Source: Macrolepiota albuminosa
Lineage: Eukaryota; Basidiomycota; Agaricomycetes; Agaricales; Agaricaceae
Direction: 5' to 3'
DNA: 64,000 nucleotides
NCBI GenBank assembly: GCA_027475525.1
Contig: JAMWFC010000125.1
Coordinates: forward strand, 739,630-803,629
Shown: positions 45,324 through 57,619 of the stretch, piece after piece
Position numbering within the stretch: the first letter of the stretch is position 1
Layout: each line of letters begins with the position of its first letter
Translations under genes and position numbers: made by a program
The notes under the pieces: model-generated
The model's database searches: none
What the model was told of the DNA's origin: nothing
What the model saw: the letters and a program-made list of their open reading frames with translations, nothing else

Positions 45324-46689
45324 CAAGTGTCACTGATTTGACACCTCGTTTTTTCCATTTTTTTATCTCACTCGTTCTTGCCTGTTGTATACCGGTAGTA
45401 CCGCTTTTGGACTGTTAAATATCCTGTAGCGCTTTGAGCACCCTCTGTAATCTTACGTCGGTAGATTGAATGACATTGAATATTGAACATCCACCTAGAC
45501 TATAGTCCGCTTTGGGAAACAATCAAATTGTATATCATGGAACCATCCACTTCATTTGTCGTTGAACCCTAGTTCAACTTGAGTATCAAGTCGACTGAAC
45601 GTTAATTGAACTGATTGAGCAAATCCCATTGAGGTCGCTGATTTTACTCGGTTCTCAGCCCTTGATCTCCATATAGTACTTTAATAATATATTCAGCGCA
45701 ACTTTTCGCCGCTCAATGTACTATGGACTGCTTGAAGGCGCCAGATGCATTGGTAAGAGTTGTTTGAAGATTCGTTCGTTCTTCCCGAGCTTCTACTAGT
45801 ATGAATTTTTTCTCGAATTCTCTGTGTTGAATTGGCTCCAGTTCTGCCAGTTCAACTCATGAACAGTCTTAATTTTCCCTTGTTCTCAATGTACGTTTTG
45901 TCTTACATCCTTCTTATACTTTTGGCCATCAATCTCTAAGCTCTCTTCAAATCATAGCTTAGGCTCTGCTTTCCCACCACCTATACAGCCTCTTACGCTT
46001 CTTAACCACTCGCGGTGCATCATTAGACAACTAAGGCTCCCCTTGAGTACAAAAACTTATTTTTGCCTGTGCTACTTGTCCGGCGGGCAGTCGGCGCAAA
46101 CCATTTCGATTATCCAGATGACGAGGGTTTCATTCTACGCATGGGTGAGTCCGACACATCGTCACTGTACAGCAGCTGTCGAACTTTCCTCAATCCTTCA
46201 TTCCGGAATTAATCTTTGAATCATCGGCATATCGTCTTCCTTGCACCGCCTTCGATTGAACTTTCAGCACTTCGTGGTTCGAGCCGTGTTTATCGAATGG
46301 AAGTGACACTTTAGCTTTGATCAAGCCTCCGACACTTCAAAATTGGAAAGAATGACATTGGCTTGTCTTGAATGGAAGCTATGAGCTTCTGTTCTTGAGA
46401 GCAGCAAATATTCGATCTACCAGTCGTATAATATTCAGCTAAAGAAATCGAGATGCTTGTCCATCCATGATATTCATTCAATCTTCCAGAGTATCATGCT
46501 GAAATGCAAACTTCTTCCTTTATTACTTGGGGATAAGCTACTGCTTCTCAAGTTTTCTTCCATGGAACGCGTACATGTATCGGTCCTCAAAAAGATTACA
46601 TGAACCAAAAACTGATTCTACCTAGCATGGCGAAGGAAACGTATAGGACAATAACGTCAAAAATATACTCCGACTGAAGCTACTCTCCG
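45324..46689. other. Intergenic, no gene recognised
   Basis: It lies between GMC copy 1 and the decayed GMC copy. The 5' part of the pseudogene (signal peptide and FAD loop) may be hidden here but is not recognisable. Confidence 0.35.
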
Positions 46690-47795
46690 CCGCTACTCGA
46701 ACGTGAAATAAGCTGAAGGATAGATAAGTCTTTGGTGTTTGAAGCAGGTGCAGATGACAGGGAAGATCTGGGGAGTTTACGATATCAATGCCTACAGCCA
46801 GTATTTTGGGACGGAGACTTGGCCGACGGTAAAGGGACGAATGATATCGGGGTCTGTGTTTACTCCTTTGTGACGGCCCTATCGAGCCGTTCGTGGGTTA
46901 TCCCATTGTGGGAGGATCTTGGTGATTTTCCATTCCTCTTGTTTAAAAACTTTCGGTGAGATTTGATTGCACTCCTAGCTATTATATACAAAGGGCGCAT
47001 CGTACTTGCACAAGCGGTGCTAAAGAACATTAGATATCCTGTATACCCTCTAGAATCATCTGAAGCCGAGATAGAAATGGATCTGTCGCTGGTCTTACCA
47101 TGAAGAAGATTCCGTCACCCTTTCACCCTTCACACTTTCTTATACTCAACCCACGTGTACCATTATCATGATCTGAAATTTTTACTCCACAAATGACGTC
47201 CAGCTATACAAAGGTAAAGTTTCATGGGACAGCTCTCCGGCGGAGACAGCTTTAAGGCGTCGAAGTGTCTATAAAAAGTGGCATGTTCTGATGGCTACAT
47301 GCGTTCAGTGCTCAGGCCCCGACTCGGAGATCGTTTAAGATACATACCCCACGTGTATACTCCTCCCTTTCTACTGTCGAAGGCATGACAATGGCTAATC
47401 TGTCATAACTATGTGGTGTATAGAGTACAGATCCATCTCCTCCCTTTCTACTGTCGAAGGCATGACAATGGCTAATCTGTCATAACTATGTGGTGTATAG
47501 AGTACAGATCCATTTGTCTTTGTCTATCCTTCGAAGCAGATTATCTCGCAACAGACATCGCGATTTCGGAACATCATCACACCGCCCCTCCCGTTCGGTT
47601 CGTCTTCCCCTTTGTTCCTAATACCGGTTCAGATGCTGTCTCGTGCCCGTGCGATGTGTTATGACCTAGCCGCCAATACAGCGTGGAACAGGGACGGTGC
47701 AGCAAACGTGGATACCAAACAATCACATCGCTGTCGTGTATCTTTCGTGATACAGCTGCTATGACACAACACAGAACAGGAAGTAGTATATTTGT
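46690..47795 (+). pseudogene. Decayed GMC oxidoreductase copy
   Basis: Collinear fragments of the neighbouring GMC genes can be followed with stops and frame changes: LVFEAGADDRED, YDINAYSQ and a W-P-T-V-K-G-R stretch (46,730-46,850); SINGASYLHK-type sequence (about 46,970); STDPFV and a YLATDI-like frame (47,500); RNIITPP-like (47,570). Last come NTGSDA and TITSLSCIFRDTAAMTQHR, corresponding to the active-site [11 protein letters not shown] region (47,620-47,790). The N-terminal FAD loop is missing. CpG is normal here, so decay was not of the TE kind. Confidence 0.75.
47360..47513 (+). repeat. Exact 77-bp tandem duplication (4 of 14)
   Basis: The unit starting CTCCTCCCTTTCTACTGTCG repeats at offset 77 (47360, 47437) inside the GMC pseudogene. 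Confidence 0.95.
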
Positions 47796-48262
47796 CCGCG
47801 ACATTCTGGTAGCATTGCGAACATGGCCGCAGACTGATTCAAATCCTGTTGGTAATTTGTTACCGATTATTATAGAGCAAGTGCTGCTCGTCGGTCTAAC
47901 GAGCGAACAAACTGGTGTGACTCCACTTACGATGTCCACAAAACGGTAAACCACGTGACATCGTAGCCTCTGGAATAAATACCATAAATTATATTAGTAT
48001 GCTATAAAATATCTTGTACCACTCCGGAGATATATATGGCGAGGAATACGACGAAACAGATAGAATGAAGTACAGGTCGAGGATAGAAGTATATAAATAT
48101 AGCACAATAAATCTCGAATCAATAAACCAAGAATAAAGAGAGATCGAAAATCTTCTTCAATAAAAAGCGGCAATAACCACCACCGTAATTGGCACTACCA
48201 CGGGTATAACACTACGAGAATCACGTCGGAACAGCATCCGCTGTGATGAGGAGGGAGATTTC
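47796..48262. other. Intergenic, 3' flank of the kinase gene
   Basis: AT-rich with CATAAATTATATTAGTATGC-type sequence. It is likely to contain the kinase 3' untranslated region and terminator. No gene is seen. Confidence 0.35.
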
Positions 48263-50332
48263 TTACTGTCTGAGTCGTAATTTCCTCAGCATATCGAGCC
48301 ACGACTCTCCCGTGTCGTGATGTTGCGACGGTCCAGAAAAATCGAAATATCCAGGCATCCGAAGCTCCGGCTCGCCATTCTCTTCTCGTAGTTTTCCCGA
48401 CTCATGAGTGACGTAGTCTGAAGAAGCCCTTTGCTTGTCCACCGAAGGCGCAGCAGTGCCAGCATTTGAGACAGGCGTAGGCGGACGTTCATTCGACAAA
48501 CGGCGGGTTCCGTTCTCTACGACACTCGCTAAACTCGGCACGCCCAACATATCGTGCCTCGTCCCCGGCCTCTGATCCATACCATTCTCGTGCTCCACAG
48601 GAGGCGTGACAATGACATTATCGTTCGTCCCCGGCTCAGAAGCAGGAGTAATGACATTTTCAGACTCCTCGTCGTCCGACTCGTTCCACCCACCGCTGTT
48701 GCTTGTCATAGTCGAGGCGCGGGATGCAAGCGAGCCGAATCGGTGGAGCACGCGCGCAGATGCAATAGCGGCCTTCCAGCGCGCGCGAGGGTCGAAGTGA
48801 TCCCGCAACCCGCTGCTGATGTCGTGTTCCCCTTCTGGCCTGAAGCTTGTGAGCCACTGTCATGTATGACATAAGTGAAGGTGGAAATGAAGGGAAAGTG
48901 TAGAAGGCTTACAGGCTCTTTTGCTGCTTGTGCAGCGGTGGGACGTTTGGCGGGATCTGGATGAAGGAGCTTCCTGATAAAGTCCTTGGCTATTTCGACA
49001 AGTTGACGCTAGAGATATGTTTATGTGGATGGCACACACCTTGTTCAGATATGTTCTTCCAGTATCGGTCTTGGAACTCGATATTCGCTTCAGCAGATTC
49101 TCTCTTGAGGACCTTGACGTCGTCAGAGCGGAAGGGAGTATAGCCGCAGAGCAAGACATATGTGATAATACTGAAGTGAAGTTAACAGGAGATTGCATGA
49201 TATAGCATCAGAGACATACCCAGTCGACCACACGTCCACTGGCTTTCCGTGCCCCTCCATGTTGAGAACTTCTGGAGCGACGTATCCAAGACTTCCAGCC
49301 AAATGATGAAGCTGTTCATCTGACGAGTGGAGGTGCTTCGCACTTTAGCAAGTATCGTTAGCGGCAGAATAATGGAACTCATAAGCACAGCGTACATCCC
49401 GAAATCAGCAATGACAATGTCACTATCTGCATCTTTTGTTCGATAAAGGATGTTTTCCGGTCTGATGATAGATAGGTCAGTGATCAAAGAGGAAGGCTGA
49501 TCAAGAGCCTCGTACTTCAAATCACGATGGACAATGTCATGTTCATGGAGATACTCAACACCAGAGAGGATCGATCTATCAAGAAGTTAAGTTAGAGATC
49601 ACGATGGACAATGTCATGTTCATGGAGATACTCAACACCAGAGAGGATCGATCTATCAAGAAGTTAAGTTAGAGATTGGTTTACGTCAAAAGTCCCACCG
49701 TATGACAGCGATAGCGTCTTTTCAGTAAACTTGCCCTTTGACAAAAGCCGTTCAAATAATTCTCCGCCAACGGCTAATTCAAATGTGAGATAGTATTTGT
49801 CGCGTGATTCGAACCATTCGTAGAATTTGACCTGAGAGAGAGATTAATAATTATTTTGGAGAAACAATAAAGAACGTACTATGTTGGCATGATCCAGGCC
49901 CTTCAATACTTCCATTTCGCCCCATACACTAGCTTCGTTGCCCTTAACTTTCTTTTTAGGTATGATCTTGAGCGCCACATCCTTAACGATCCCGCTCGAT
50001 TCGGATGACGATGACGATCCTTTCTTAACACTTGAAATAGAAGGGCGTTCGTCGGATTTGGCGTCACCTTCACAGGGAGCACTGGCACCGTGTAAAGCAA
50101 CGTCAATCTGCTCAGAAGGCACATGCCAACTTGCTCGCTGGAGAAGCAATTAAATCAACCCTTTTATACGGGATCGAGGCCCGTGAAACCGGCGAAGCAT
50201 GAATGCTCGTTCGGCACATACCGCAACTTTTCCAAATGTTCCCGTGCCCAAAATCTGATGAATTTCGTACGATTTCTTCTTCGAGAAACTTGGAGGCTGG
50301 GGAAGGAGAGCCTCTGAGAGCGTGAGCTTCAT
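48263..50332 (-). CDS. CaMK-type Ser/Thr protein kinase, one frameshift and one artefactual exon duplication
   Basis: The gene starts at ATG 50332. The N-terminal half of the kinase domain has [15 protein letters not shown] (Gly loop), [13 protein letters not shown] (catalytic-loop Lys partner VALK), and [20 protein letters not shown]. Then [16 protein letters not shown] and PENILY (catalytic HRDLKPEN), [18 protein letters not shown] (DFG, across an intron), [12 protein letters not shown] (APE) and [19 protein letters not shown] follow. The C-terminal tail, about 180 residues, is Ser/Glu-rich and has no obvious calmodulin site. The order and motifs match fungal calcium/calmodulin-dependent kinases. 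Two oddities: [11 protein letters not shown], expected before the HRD exon, needs one extra base at about 49,719; and the HRD exon lies in the 77-bp duplication at 49,521. The first may be a real mutation or an error. Confidence 0.82.
49521..49674 (+). repeat. Exact 77-bp tandem duplication (5 of 14)
   Basis: The unit starting ATCACGATGGACAATGTCAT repeats at offset 77 (49521, 49598). It contains the kinase exon with the HRDL motif, so the exon appears twice. Confidence 0.95.
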
Positions 50333-51807
50333 TTTGCAATAAGTCTCAGATTGATGGCGATTGTGGCCAGATGTAACAAATTATGGCGGAAGTAAGTTGA
50401 ACAGTGTCAAGTCTTCGTTTGAATGTCCCCAGATGAAGAGGTCAACGGGAAGGAAGAGATCAGACGATTCTGAGGCGACGACTCTACAAATACATATACT
50501 TGTTCGAAATTTACTTAACATTACGTAAGGAAGGGCTGTGTCCACAACTGATGTCCAATTGACAACAGGTATGACTATTGTAACATTGGCAGCAAAGCCT
50601 CGTGCCGCAAGTTTGAGAGACAGAATTATACTGAGATAACATCTGAACAGAAGGAAATGCTCGATCGGTCGTAACAAGTCGAGAAAGCGAGTAAGCACGC
50701 GACGCGTCCCACGTGACCTGCACTCGTTAGTCACACATTGGACATGTATGATTACGTGTGAACAATCATGGTGTCTATCTTTCTTCTCGCTCCTAATGTC
50801 TTCTAGGGTAAATGTGCTGTGTGAAAGGTCCCTTGAGCCACCCTTGCAAGCTTTCTCGACTAATTAAAAGGAGATAATGTTTCAGTGAGGCTCCACCTTT
50901 TCCAAGCTAAAATTAAATTTGAGCCTGGTCCCAACCCGGTCCTGCCTCTATCGGAATGGTCAACCATGCTAAGCAACCTTATCTTCAGAAGCAGAGCGTA
51001 TGTGGTGGTCGATGAAAAAGCTGACAGTTGGAATGATAAGACCCCATCCTGAGTCAAGTACTGTTTGTACTCAATGCACAGCTATAGAATCTTACTACAT
51101 ATTTTGGAAGCACAAATATTACAGCAGTTGCGCACACTAAATATACACGTGTACCACAAATGACTTCATATAGAATTTTGAAAAGCGAGAATAAGGGAAT
51201 CCAACGACCGAACCAAGAAAAGGAGGTAGTACATACAACAATCAAAAGTTAGTACTAGTTAGTGGTCGTTGGTCCAAACAATAGGACTGTCGCAGCATAT
51301 CGCAATAACGTATATTCACGTATATAGTACAATGTATTCTGGAGTCAAAGAATCGGAGATGATTTTGACTCCAGGCAGTCAGCGGTTTTTATCTAGACGT
51401 ACTGGTAAGACAATTGGAGCTCGTTGGAGAGCATTTTGTATGGTTTTTAAAACTGATGTTTTTATGGGACCAATGAAAGCGCTTTGAGATTCCGGAACAC
51501 CACGTGGAGCAGCTGCAGAGAGGTCGCAGGTGAGACATGTCCCCAAGGGAGTCTCACCTCGACGACCATTCTCTAGGTAAGTTGCTCTGTCCGAAGGGAG
51601 AATCATCGAAGATGACCCGAGCATAGGTTGAGAAACGTTATATTTCATTATCTACCCACCACGCCTCTCCCGAAGTATGTAACTTGTCATAATATTTAAA
51701 TACACGCGTCGGAGTCTGGGACAGGCCGCATCGGCCCTCCCGAGAGTTCACTCCGACTTGTCCGGTAAAAAGGTCGAGTAAGTGCGGTCATTGGTAGGAA
51801 TTAATGG
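50333..51807. other. Intergenic, no gene recognised
   Basis: It holds the kinase promoter and the 3' flank of the second GMC gene. Open stretches at 50,381-50,734 and 51,379-51,648 show no domain. Confidence 0.35.
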
Positions 51808-54745
51808 TCAATATGATAGAAATTTGAAAAAGATAAAGTAACAAATTAAACATACGAAATGTTGACACATACTCATGACATGAGAATGTATGTGTATTGC
51901 CGAGCTACTAGTCGATTGCTTCGTCAAGGACGCCTTGATAAGATCCGCAGCCTTCTCCGCAACACCATACAATGTCGAAGATAAATGCGCACTAATCTGC
52001 ATCGGCATAATAGACGCATCCACCACACGCAGATTCGTTGTATCATACACCTTTAGCTGCGCATTCACCACTCCTGCGTAGAAGCCAAACGTCATCAGGA
52101 CATGATTCTGAAGGAAGAACAAGAGCGCGTACCACCAAGGCTGCGGCGCATCATAGCAGCTGTACCTACCGGATGCAGGACGGACACATAGGTGTCTTTT
52201 ATCCAGGTGCTCCATGCTGCATCTGCCCCGCGTTCGGCGTCATCGGGTACTGCGTTGCCTGGAACCTGTTCTCCTTTTGTTAAGGAGCTATTACGTGTAT
52301 CCCACGAGCACAAGTCAGCGTGAAATGGCGAACGGGATGGAGAGGAGGGAAGGAGGGAGGGGGAAAGAAGATGTACCTGAGTGGAGGAGTGGTGAGAATC
52401 TTGCGGCAGAGATGGGCGGTGGCGACTTGGATATCCATGTCAATGTCCGCCGCGAAAAAGTTAACTTTGATGGTAGGGTAGACAAAAGGGTCTGTACTCT
52501 GACTTGGATATCCATGTCAATGTCCGCCGCGAAAAAGTTAACTTTGATGGTAGGGTAGACAAAAGGGTCTGTACTCTAAATACATGTATACGGCTCAATG
52601 AACGTTGTTGCGGTCGGAAGGAAGGGGGAGACGTACGTTAACGGTAACAGTCCCGCGGGAGAATGGGAGGAGATTCCACATGACCATGCCAACCATGCTA
52701 CAGCCCAACTGGAGTCACTTTCATAATCAGAAAAAGGGAAAGGAAAGAGTGCGTACGCAGGATATCCAGTATCATAGAAAATCTCCGAAACCGGCGCTGC
52801 GAATGGACACGTTCCACCGTCAACACCTAACGATCCAGTCCGGTCAACGCCTGAATGACGCACCGTTCTTATTGACAATCAGATCAGCTTGAACACCAAA
52901 AATCGTCTTCAGCGCGTCCTCACTTAGCCCTCCCTCCACCTGCGACTTTGCCCAGTTGGGTATATTCGCAAATATCTTCTGCGCCGTCGCGTTCGACTGG
53001 GCGCCAAAGACCTCATAAAGATTCGGGAAAGCAATGGCGTTTGATGGTCCCCGACCGCCGATATCAAAGCCGTTGTCAGTAGCACCAAGGGCGCTCATCG
53101 ACTGCGGTATACAATCAGACTTGGTTCGTTTGTATTGACAAGAAGATGTATATATTGACCTGCTCTTGGAGGTTCCGCCCTACAGTCTTGAGATCGATGA
53201 GGGTTTGGATACCTAAGGGACCGAGAACGGCAGAGTCGCCTATACCAGAGAGCTGTAGAAGAGCCGGGGTCTACCAAGCAATGATTAGATGAGAGAGGGG
53301 GAAAGAGGGAAAAAAGGCATACCTGGATCGCACCTGCTGCAACGATCACCTCCCTCCGTGCAAAGGCAACGTACCGGGTTGGTCCGCCAGTCGATGGAGC
53401 GAACTCGACACCAGAAGCCGTTATAGGAAGGGACGTCCCGGACCAGTTAATTTTGGTGACCTATCAGCTGATTCGCTACCGAGGACAGACTTACAGAAGA
53501 TAAGACAAGACGTCCCGGACCAGTTAATTTTGGTGACCTATCAGCTGATTCGCTACCGAGGACAGACTTACAGAAGATAAGACAAGACGACCTGATGTTT
53601 TGTCAGAATGACCCAGTTGGGCCGTGCATTCTCAACGGGGTATAGTACGCTTCAGGTGCAGATGCACGACGCCCCTGATCGTGCCAGTTTATAGTCTTGA
53701 ACAACGAGCATAATTGAGAAACAGTGGAAAGAGTGCAGATGCACGACGCCCCTGATCGTGCCAGTTTATAGTCTTGAACAACGAGCATAATTGAGAAACA
53801 GTGGAAAGAGTATACACAAGGACAGAGGGAGATACTCACGATGGTGTAACGGAAACACAATTCGGCATTCCACCATTCAGATCCTTATTCCAGTTGATCC
53901 CGGTAAGCGCTTGGATCGTATTGATGAAACTCGGTTGTTGAGGCCCACCGTACATCGCGCCAGGCTCAGGGAACGTCACGCCTACAGGGCCGGAATAACC
54001 ATGGTATGTATCGATGAATTGGGCGCCTTTGGATACTTGGACGTCGTTAGGCGGTGAGAATGCTTCGGACTAGAACGGGTAATGATGTAGGGTTGGCATG
54101 AGGTGGACAAGAAGGAAACAGGGGTCATAAAACCTTTTTCATGTAAGACGAGAGACCATCCCAGTTCCATCCTACGTCGCTTTCAGACGGTTCGAGGAGC
54201 GTAGACCACGCATCATATTGTTCTCTAGCACCACGAGTATACGCTGCCCCGTTTACAGATGCTAAAGACGCAATTAAATCGCGCTGAGTGTTCTTTGGGT
54301 AGGCAAAAACAACAAACACTTACACCCTCCTCCAAATGTCTTCCCACTAATCAACCATCATATCAGATCATAGACACCATCAGGAAAAAGAATACACATA
54401 CCCCTTGATGACTCGTCCCTCCACCGTAGGCCAAGCCCAATCTAACTCCGTCCCAGTAAACTGGCCGTAGGTGTAGATATCATAAATTCTTGGATCTTCT
54501 CTGTCGTCGGAGCCAGCCTCAATCACCAAAACACTTATCCCTGGGTCTTCTGTGAGACGTGCAGCAACAGTGGTACCAGTGAGTCCACCACCGACGACGA
54601 TGTAGTCAAAGGTCTGGTTGTCCGCTGCGCTTGGTGATGTCGTAATGCCCGAGGTAGCACGTTTGGGCAACGATGGGGACGCGAAACTAAGGCAGGCAAG
54701 ACATAGCACGAGACAGAGGTATAAGAGATTTTGATGATGCGACAT
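51808..54745 (-). CDS. GMC oxidoreductase, aryl-alcohol-oxidase-like (copy 2)
   Basis: A close relative of the plus-strand GMC gene 42,776-45,323 with the same exon layout and motifs, in inverted orientation. It starts at 54745 with a signal peptide ([16 protein letters not shown]) followed by [14 protein letters not shown]. Then come [40 protein letters not shown] (across an intron) and [11 protein letters not shown] joined to [29 protein letters not shown] and [20 protein letters not shown] carry the two active-site His. The C-terminus runs on for about 30 residues past DLIKAS to a stop at 51,808, unlike copy 1, or a small intron is missed there. Three 77-bp duplications (52,424, 53,432 and 53,656) interrupt the model; with one unit removed from each, the readings connect. 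It is otherwise intact. Confidence 0.88.
52424..52577 (+). repeat. Exact 77-bp tandem duplication (6 of 14)
   Basis: The unit starting GACTTGGATATCCATGTCAA repeats at offset 77 (52424, 52501) in an exon of GMC copy 2; it duplicates the coding for [20 protein letters not shown]. Confidence 0.95.
53432..53585 (+). repeat. Exact 77-bp tandem duplication (7 of 14)
   Basis: The unit starting GACGTCCCGGACCAGTTAAT repeats at offset 77 (53432, 53509) across an exon-intron junction of GMC copy 2. Confidence 0.95.
53656..53809 (+). repeat. Exact 77-bp tandem duplication (8 of 14)
   Basis: The unit starting GTGCAGATGCACGACGCCCC repeats at offset 77 (53656, 53733) in GMC copy 2, only about 70 bp after the previous pair. 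Confidence 0.95.
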
Positions 54746-56127
54746 ATGAGGGGTAGAGTAGAGATAACTCGGACTTACAGACAGCCAGCTTCAAGTTATA
54801 TTCTTATCACGTCCAAAAGTATCAGAAGAGATATGTTGACGGGCCAAGCAAGGGTTGTTTACGATCCTGAAGGACTCCCGATACCGCTCATCGATGTTTT
54901 ACAACTATGTATCGATTTTTGTAGAGCCCAGACCGATGGTTGTTAACCATCAGGTGCGATCAAAATTGAAGAACGTGATTTCCTGGATTTAGGAGACCTA
55001 TAGGGCGTTACAATGGTCAGATAAATGCCAGACATTCGAAACCCTCTCTTCTGTGAATAAGTCTCCTTGGAATAAGCAGTGAGATGTCACGTTGTGATTA
55101 GTAGGTGATGGTCCAGGTCGAAAACAACATCCGTGGTGCACGTGCCGCGGGACCTTTTCTCGGCCGTTTTCCTTATTCACCCATTATGTCCTAAAACTCC
55201 AGTGCACCTGCTCAGAATTGCACAAACGGCATGAATCTCGCCGAAACGTCTCACACATAGGAAGATGTCAAGCGGCTGCGTGCAGAGTGTCAATCGATAT
55301 CGGTCGATTCGAGCGTGTGTGGCCGACAGAATACAGAATACAAGTACATATAAGGGAAAAAGGTCAGTCAAAACTCCAAAAGGGTTTGAATAGACATACC
55401 TCCGATATTCTCAAGAGTTTTTGCCAGCCGACTAACAGCACAGCTTATGGGCATCACATCCCATTTCCGCCTGCCAATTCTGGCCTCCGGTAGAGACAGC
55501 CACTTTTGAAATGTGGCAAACTAGTCCCTCAAGTAGAAATTTACACTCCTACATGTGGTTCCAGGTAATCAGTTTTTTATCTATCAAGTTGCAGGACCCA
55601 GAGACGTTGCACAACCTTGTGTGTATATCTGACTCTCCCTGGCAGTGTGGATCTATACTGTAGAGACAAATAAAGACTTCCCAACTCCAATGCCAATATG
55701 TAATTCAATGACCAATGGATGCTGGTTAGGAATCCCGGTAATATTTTTGATATATATGGCCTGTAGTTGGGTATCCATACGGACATCCAATACCCATGGA
55801 CAAAACAGTGAGTAACCATCTTGGGCCGAAGTATAAAAAGTCCCTTACTATCATCTACTTTTATCTTGATGAGCAGGTTTGCTAGGAAGTCCATTACAAC
55901 TCTTTACACTCCATGAAGTCTTGTTCAATGAGCTGGAGCGAAGATTAAAGGTTCTGATTTTGATCGTCAACAGAATCAGGCGACATAGAATTGTTCCATT
56001 CGACATGTATTCAACTACACCATGCGTATCAACGTATCATATTCAAGTCATCCAAAGCGACCATCCCAGAAAATTCACATATGTTGCGCACACAGTCATC
56101 GCGTGATATACTGCACGAGATAATACT
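54746..56127. other. Intergenic, no gene recognised
   Basis: It contains the promoter side of GMC copy 2 and the 3' flank of the P450 remnant. A minus-strand open stretch of 105 codons (55894-55577) has no recognisable feature. Confidence 0.35.
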
Positions 56128-56492
56128 TCACTGTGATACGGATAATTCGTCATAGACAAGTGAGACGGCTTTCTGCGAGCGAGGCCTGATGAGGCACTTG
56201 AAAGGTTTGGGGAAACTGCCAAACAGTCTGGTAAATACAATCGCTTGACACGGTGGATGCCATCTACCTGATAGTGCCAGATGTATTCTCATGAATGGGA
56301 GTGATTTCGACACCATTCTCGACGGCCTTTTCAATATTGAAGACCGCAAGCGAGCACACCACAAGAGAGAAAATTGACGTATCTGCTAGATACATACCGG
56401 GACAGACACGACGTCCAAATCCAAAACATATCGTTCTAGGATTCTTCTGGGCTGGCTTCCCTGGTGTCGCAATGTGCCGCTTCGGCCGGAAC

Positions 56493-56646
56493 TCGAACGG
56501 TTCCGGATATACCTCAGGATCATGAAGCATGTTCCTATATACGCCATCATCGGTATTTGAAAAGAAAGGTCGAACGGTTCCGGATATACCTCAGGATCAT
56601 GAAGCATGTTCCTATATACGCCATCATCGGTATTTGAAAAGAAAGG
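56493..56646 (+). repeat. Exact 77-bp tandem duplication (9 of 14)
   Basis: The unit starting TCGAACGGTTCCGGATATAC repeats at offset 77 (56493, 56570). It breaks the P450 frame between PEPF and EFRPKRH; collapsing it rejoins them. Confidence 0.95.
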
Positions 56647-57465
56647 TCCAAAGTCAAGTGGAACACACCAGAGGTTTGCAATGATGATGGATCCTTTAGG
56701 AATTAAGTATCCGTCAATGATTCCATCTTCAGAGCAGCGTGTGGGCCACCTAGGTTGTTCACAAAGATCAGCAGGGACAGAAAATGGTTACTGGTTGATT
56801 GTGCACCTGAGGGAGCCACACTGTTCCACCTTAATAATTCTGTTACAAGAGCATTGACATAAGGAAGATGGGGCGATCTGCAAGGGTTGGAGGCGTTCGC
56901 CGCCTACAACGCATCGATCTCTGCTTGTGCCTTTCGTTGGACACCTGCCGCTTGGTCAGTGAGAAGTCAAGAACATTGACTCAGCACACCTGGAAAGAGA
57001 ACCATGGCCAGAAAGAAAGCATACTCGGCTGATACAGTGGTTCAGCACCACCTTACCACAAGAGCGATCAGCGGAGACCATGGTGATCGATATTGCACTT
57101 ACCTCCGTACATAGAACTAGCCGCGAGCTTGACCTCAAAGACATCGTCTTGGCTCATGGAAGCATTATTCTCAAGGTTCTTTGATACAAAGAAGGGCGGG
57201 CTGTGCCAACAGCCTGTTTGCGCTTATGATCTACGCTCAGCATTAAAGATGAGACACTCACCATTTGCTGTTTAGTGAAATTGTAGGGTACCTCAATCAT
57301 GTTCCGTGTCTCCTTGGCCCATTCGCGAGCGAGGGCAAGAAATCCCATACCGGGCAACCATTCGGGGAAACGCTTCAAGATGGGGAAGAAGTCGACTAAA
57401 AATGCACCCGGACTGGTCACAGCACTGAAGTTGGTATTGGCGCTTTCAATAAGGGCAACGAAGGG

Positions 57466-57619
57466 GTCCTCTCCCTCTTTCACTTCGTAACCGTATGTAA
57501 GTTGCATGATGATACCCCCAGCCAGCCTTGCGATGAGATAACGTCCTCTCCCTCTTTCACTTCGTAACCGTATGTAAGTTGCATGATGATACCCCCAGCC
57601 AGCCTTGCGATGAGATAAC
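57466..57619 (+). repeat. Exact 77-bp tandem duplication (10 of 14)
   Basis: The unit starting GTCCTCTCCCTCTTTCACTT repeats at offset 77 (57466, 57543). Collapsing it rejoins YGYEVKEGED to PFVALIESAN in the P450. Confidence 0.95.
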
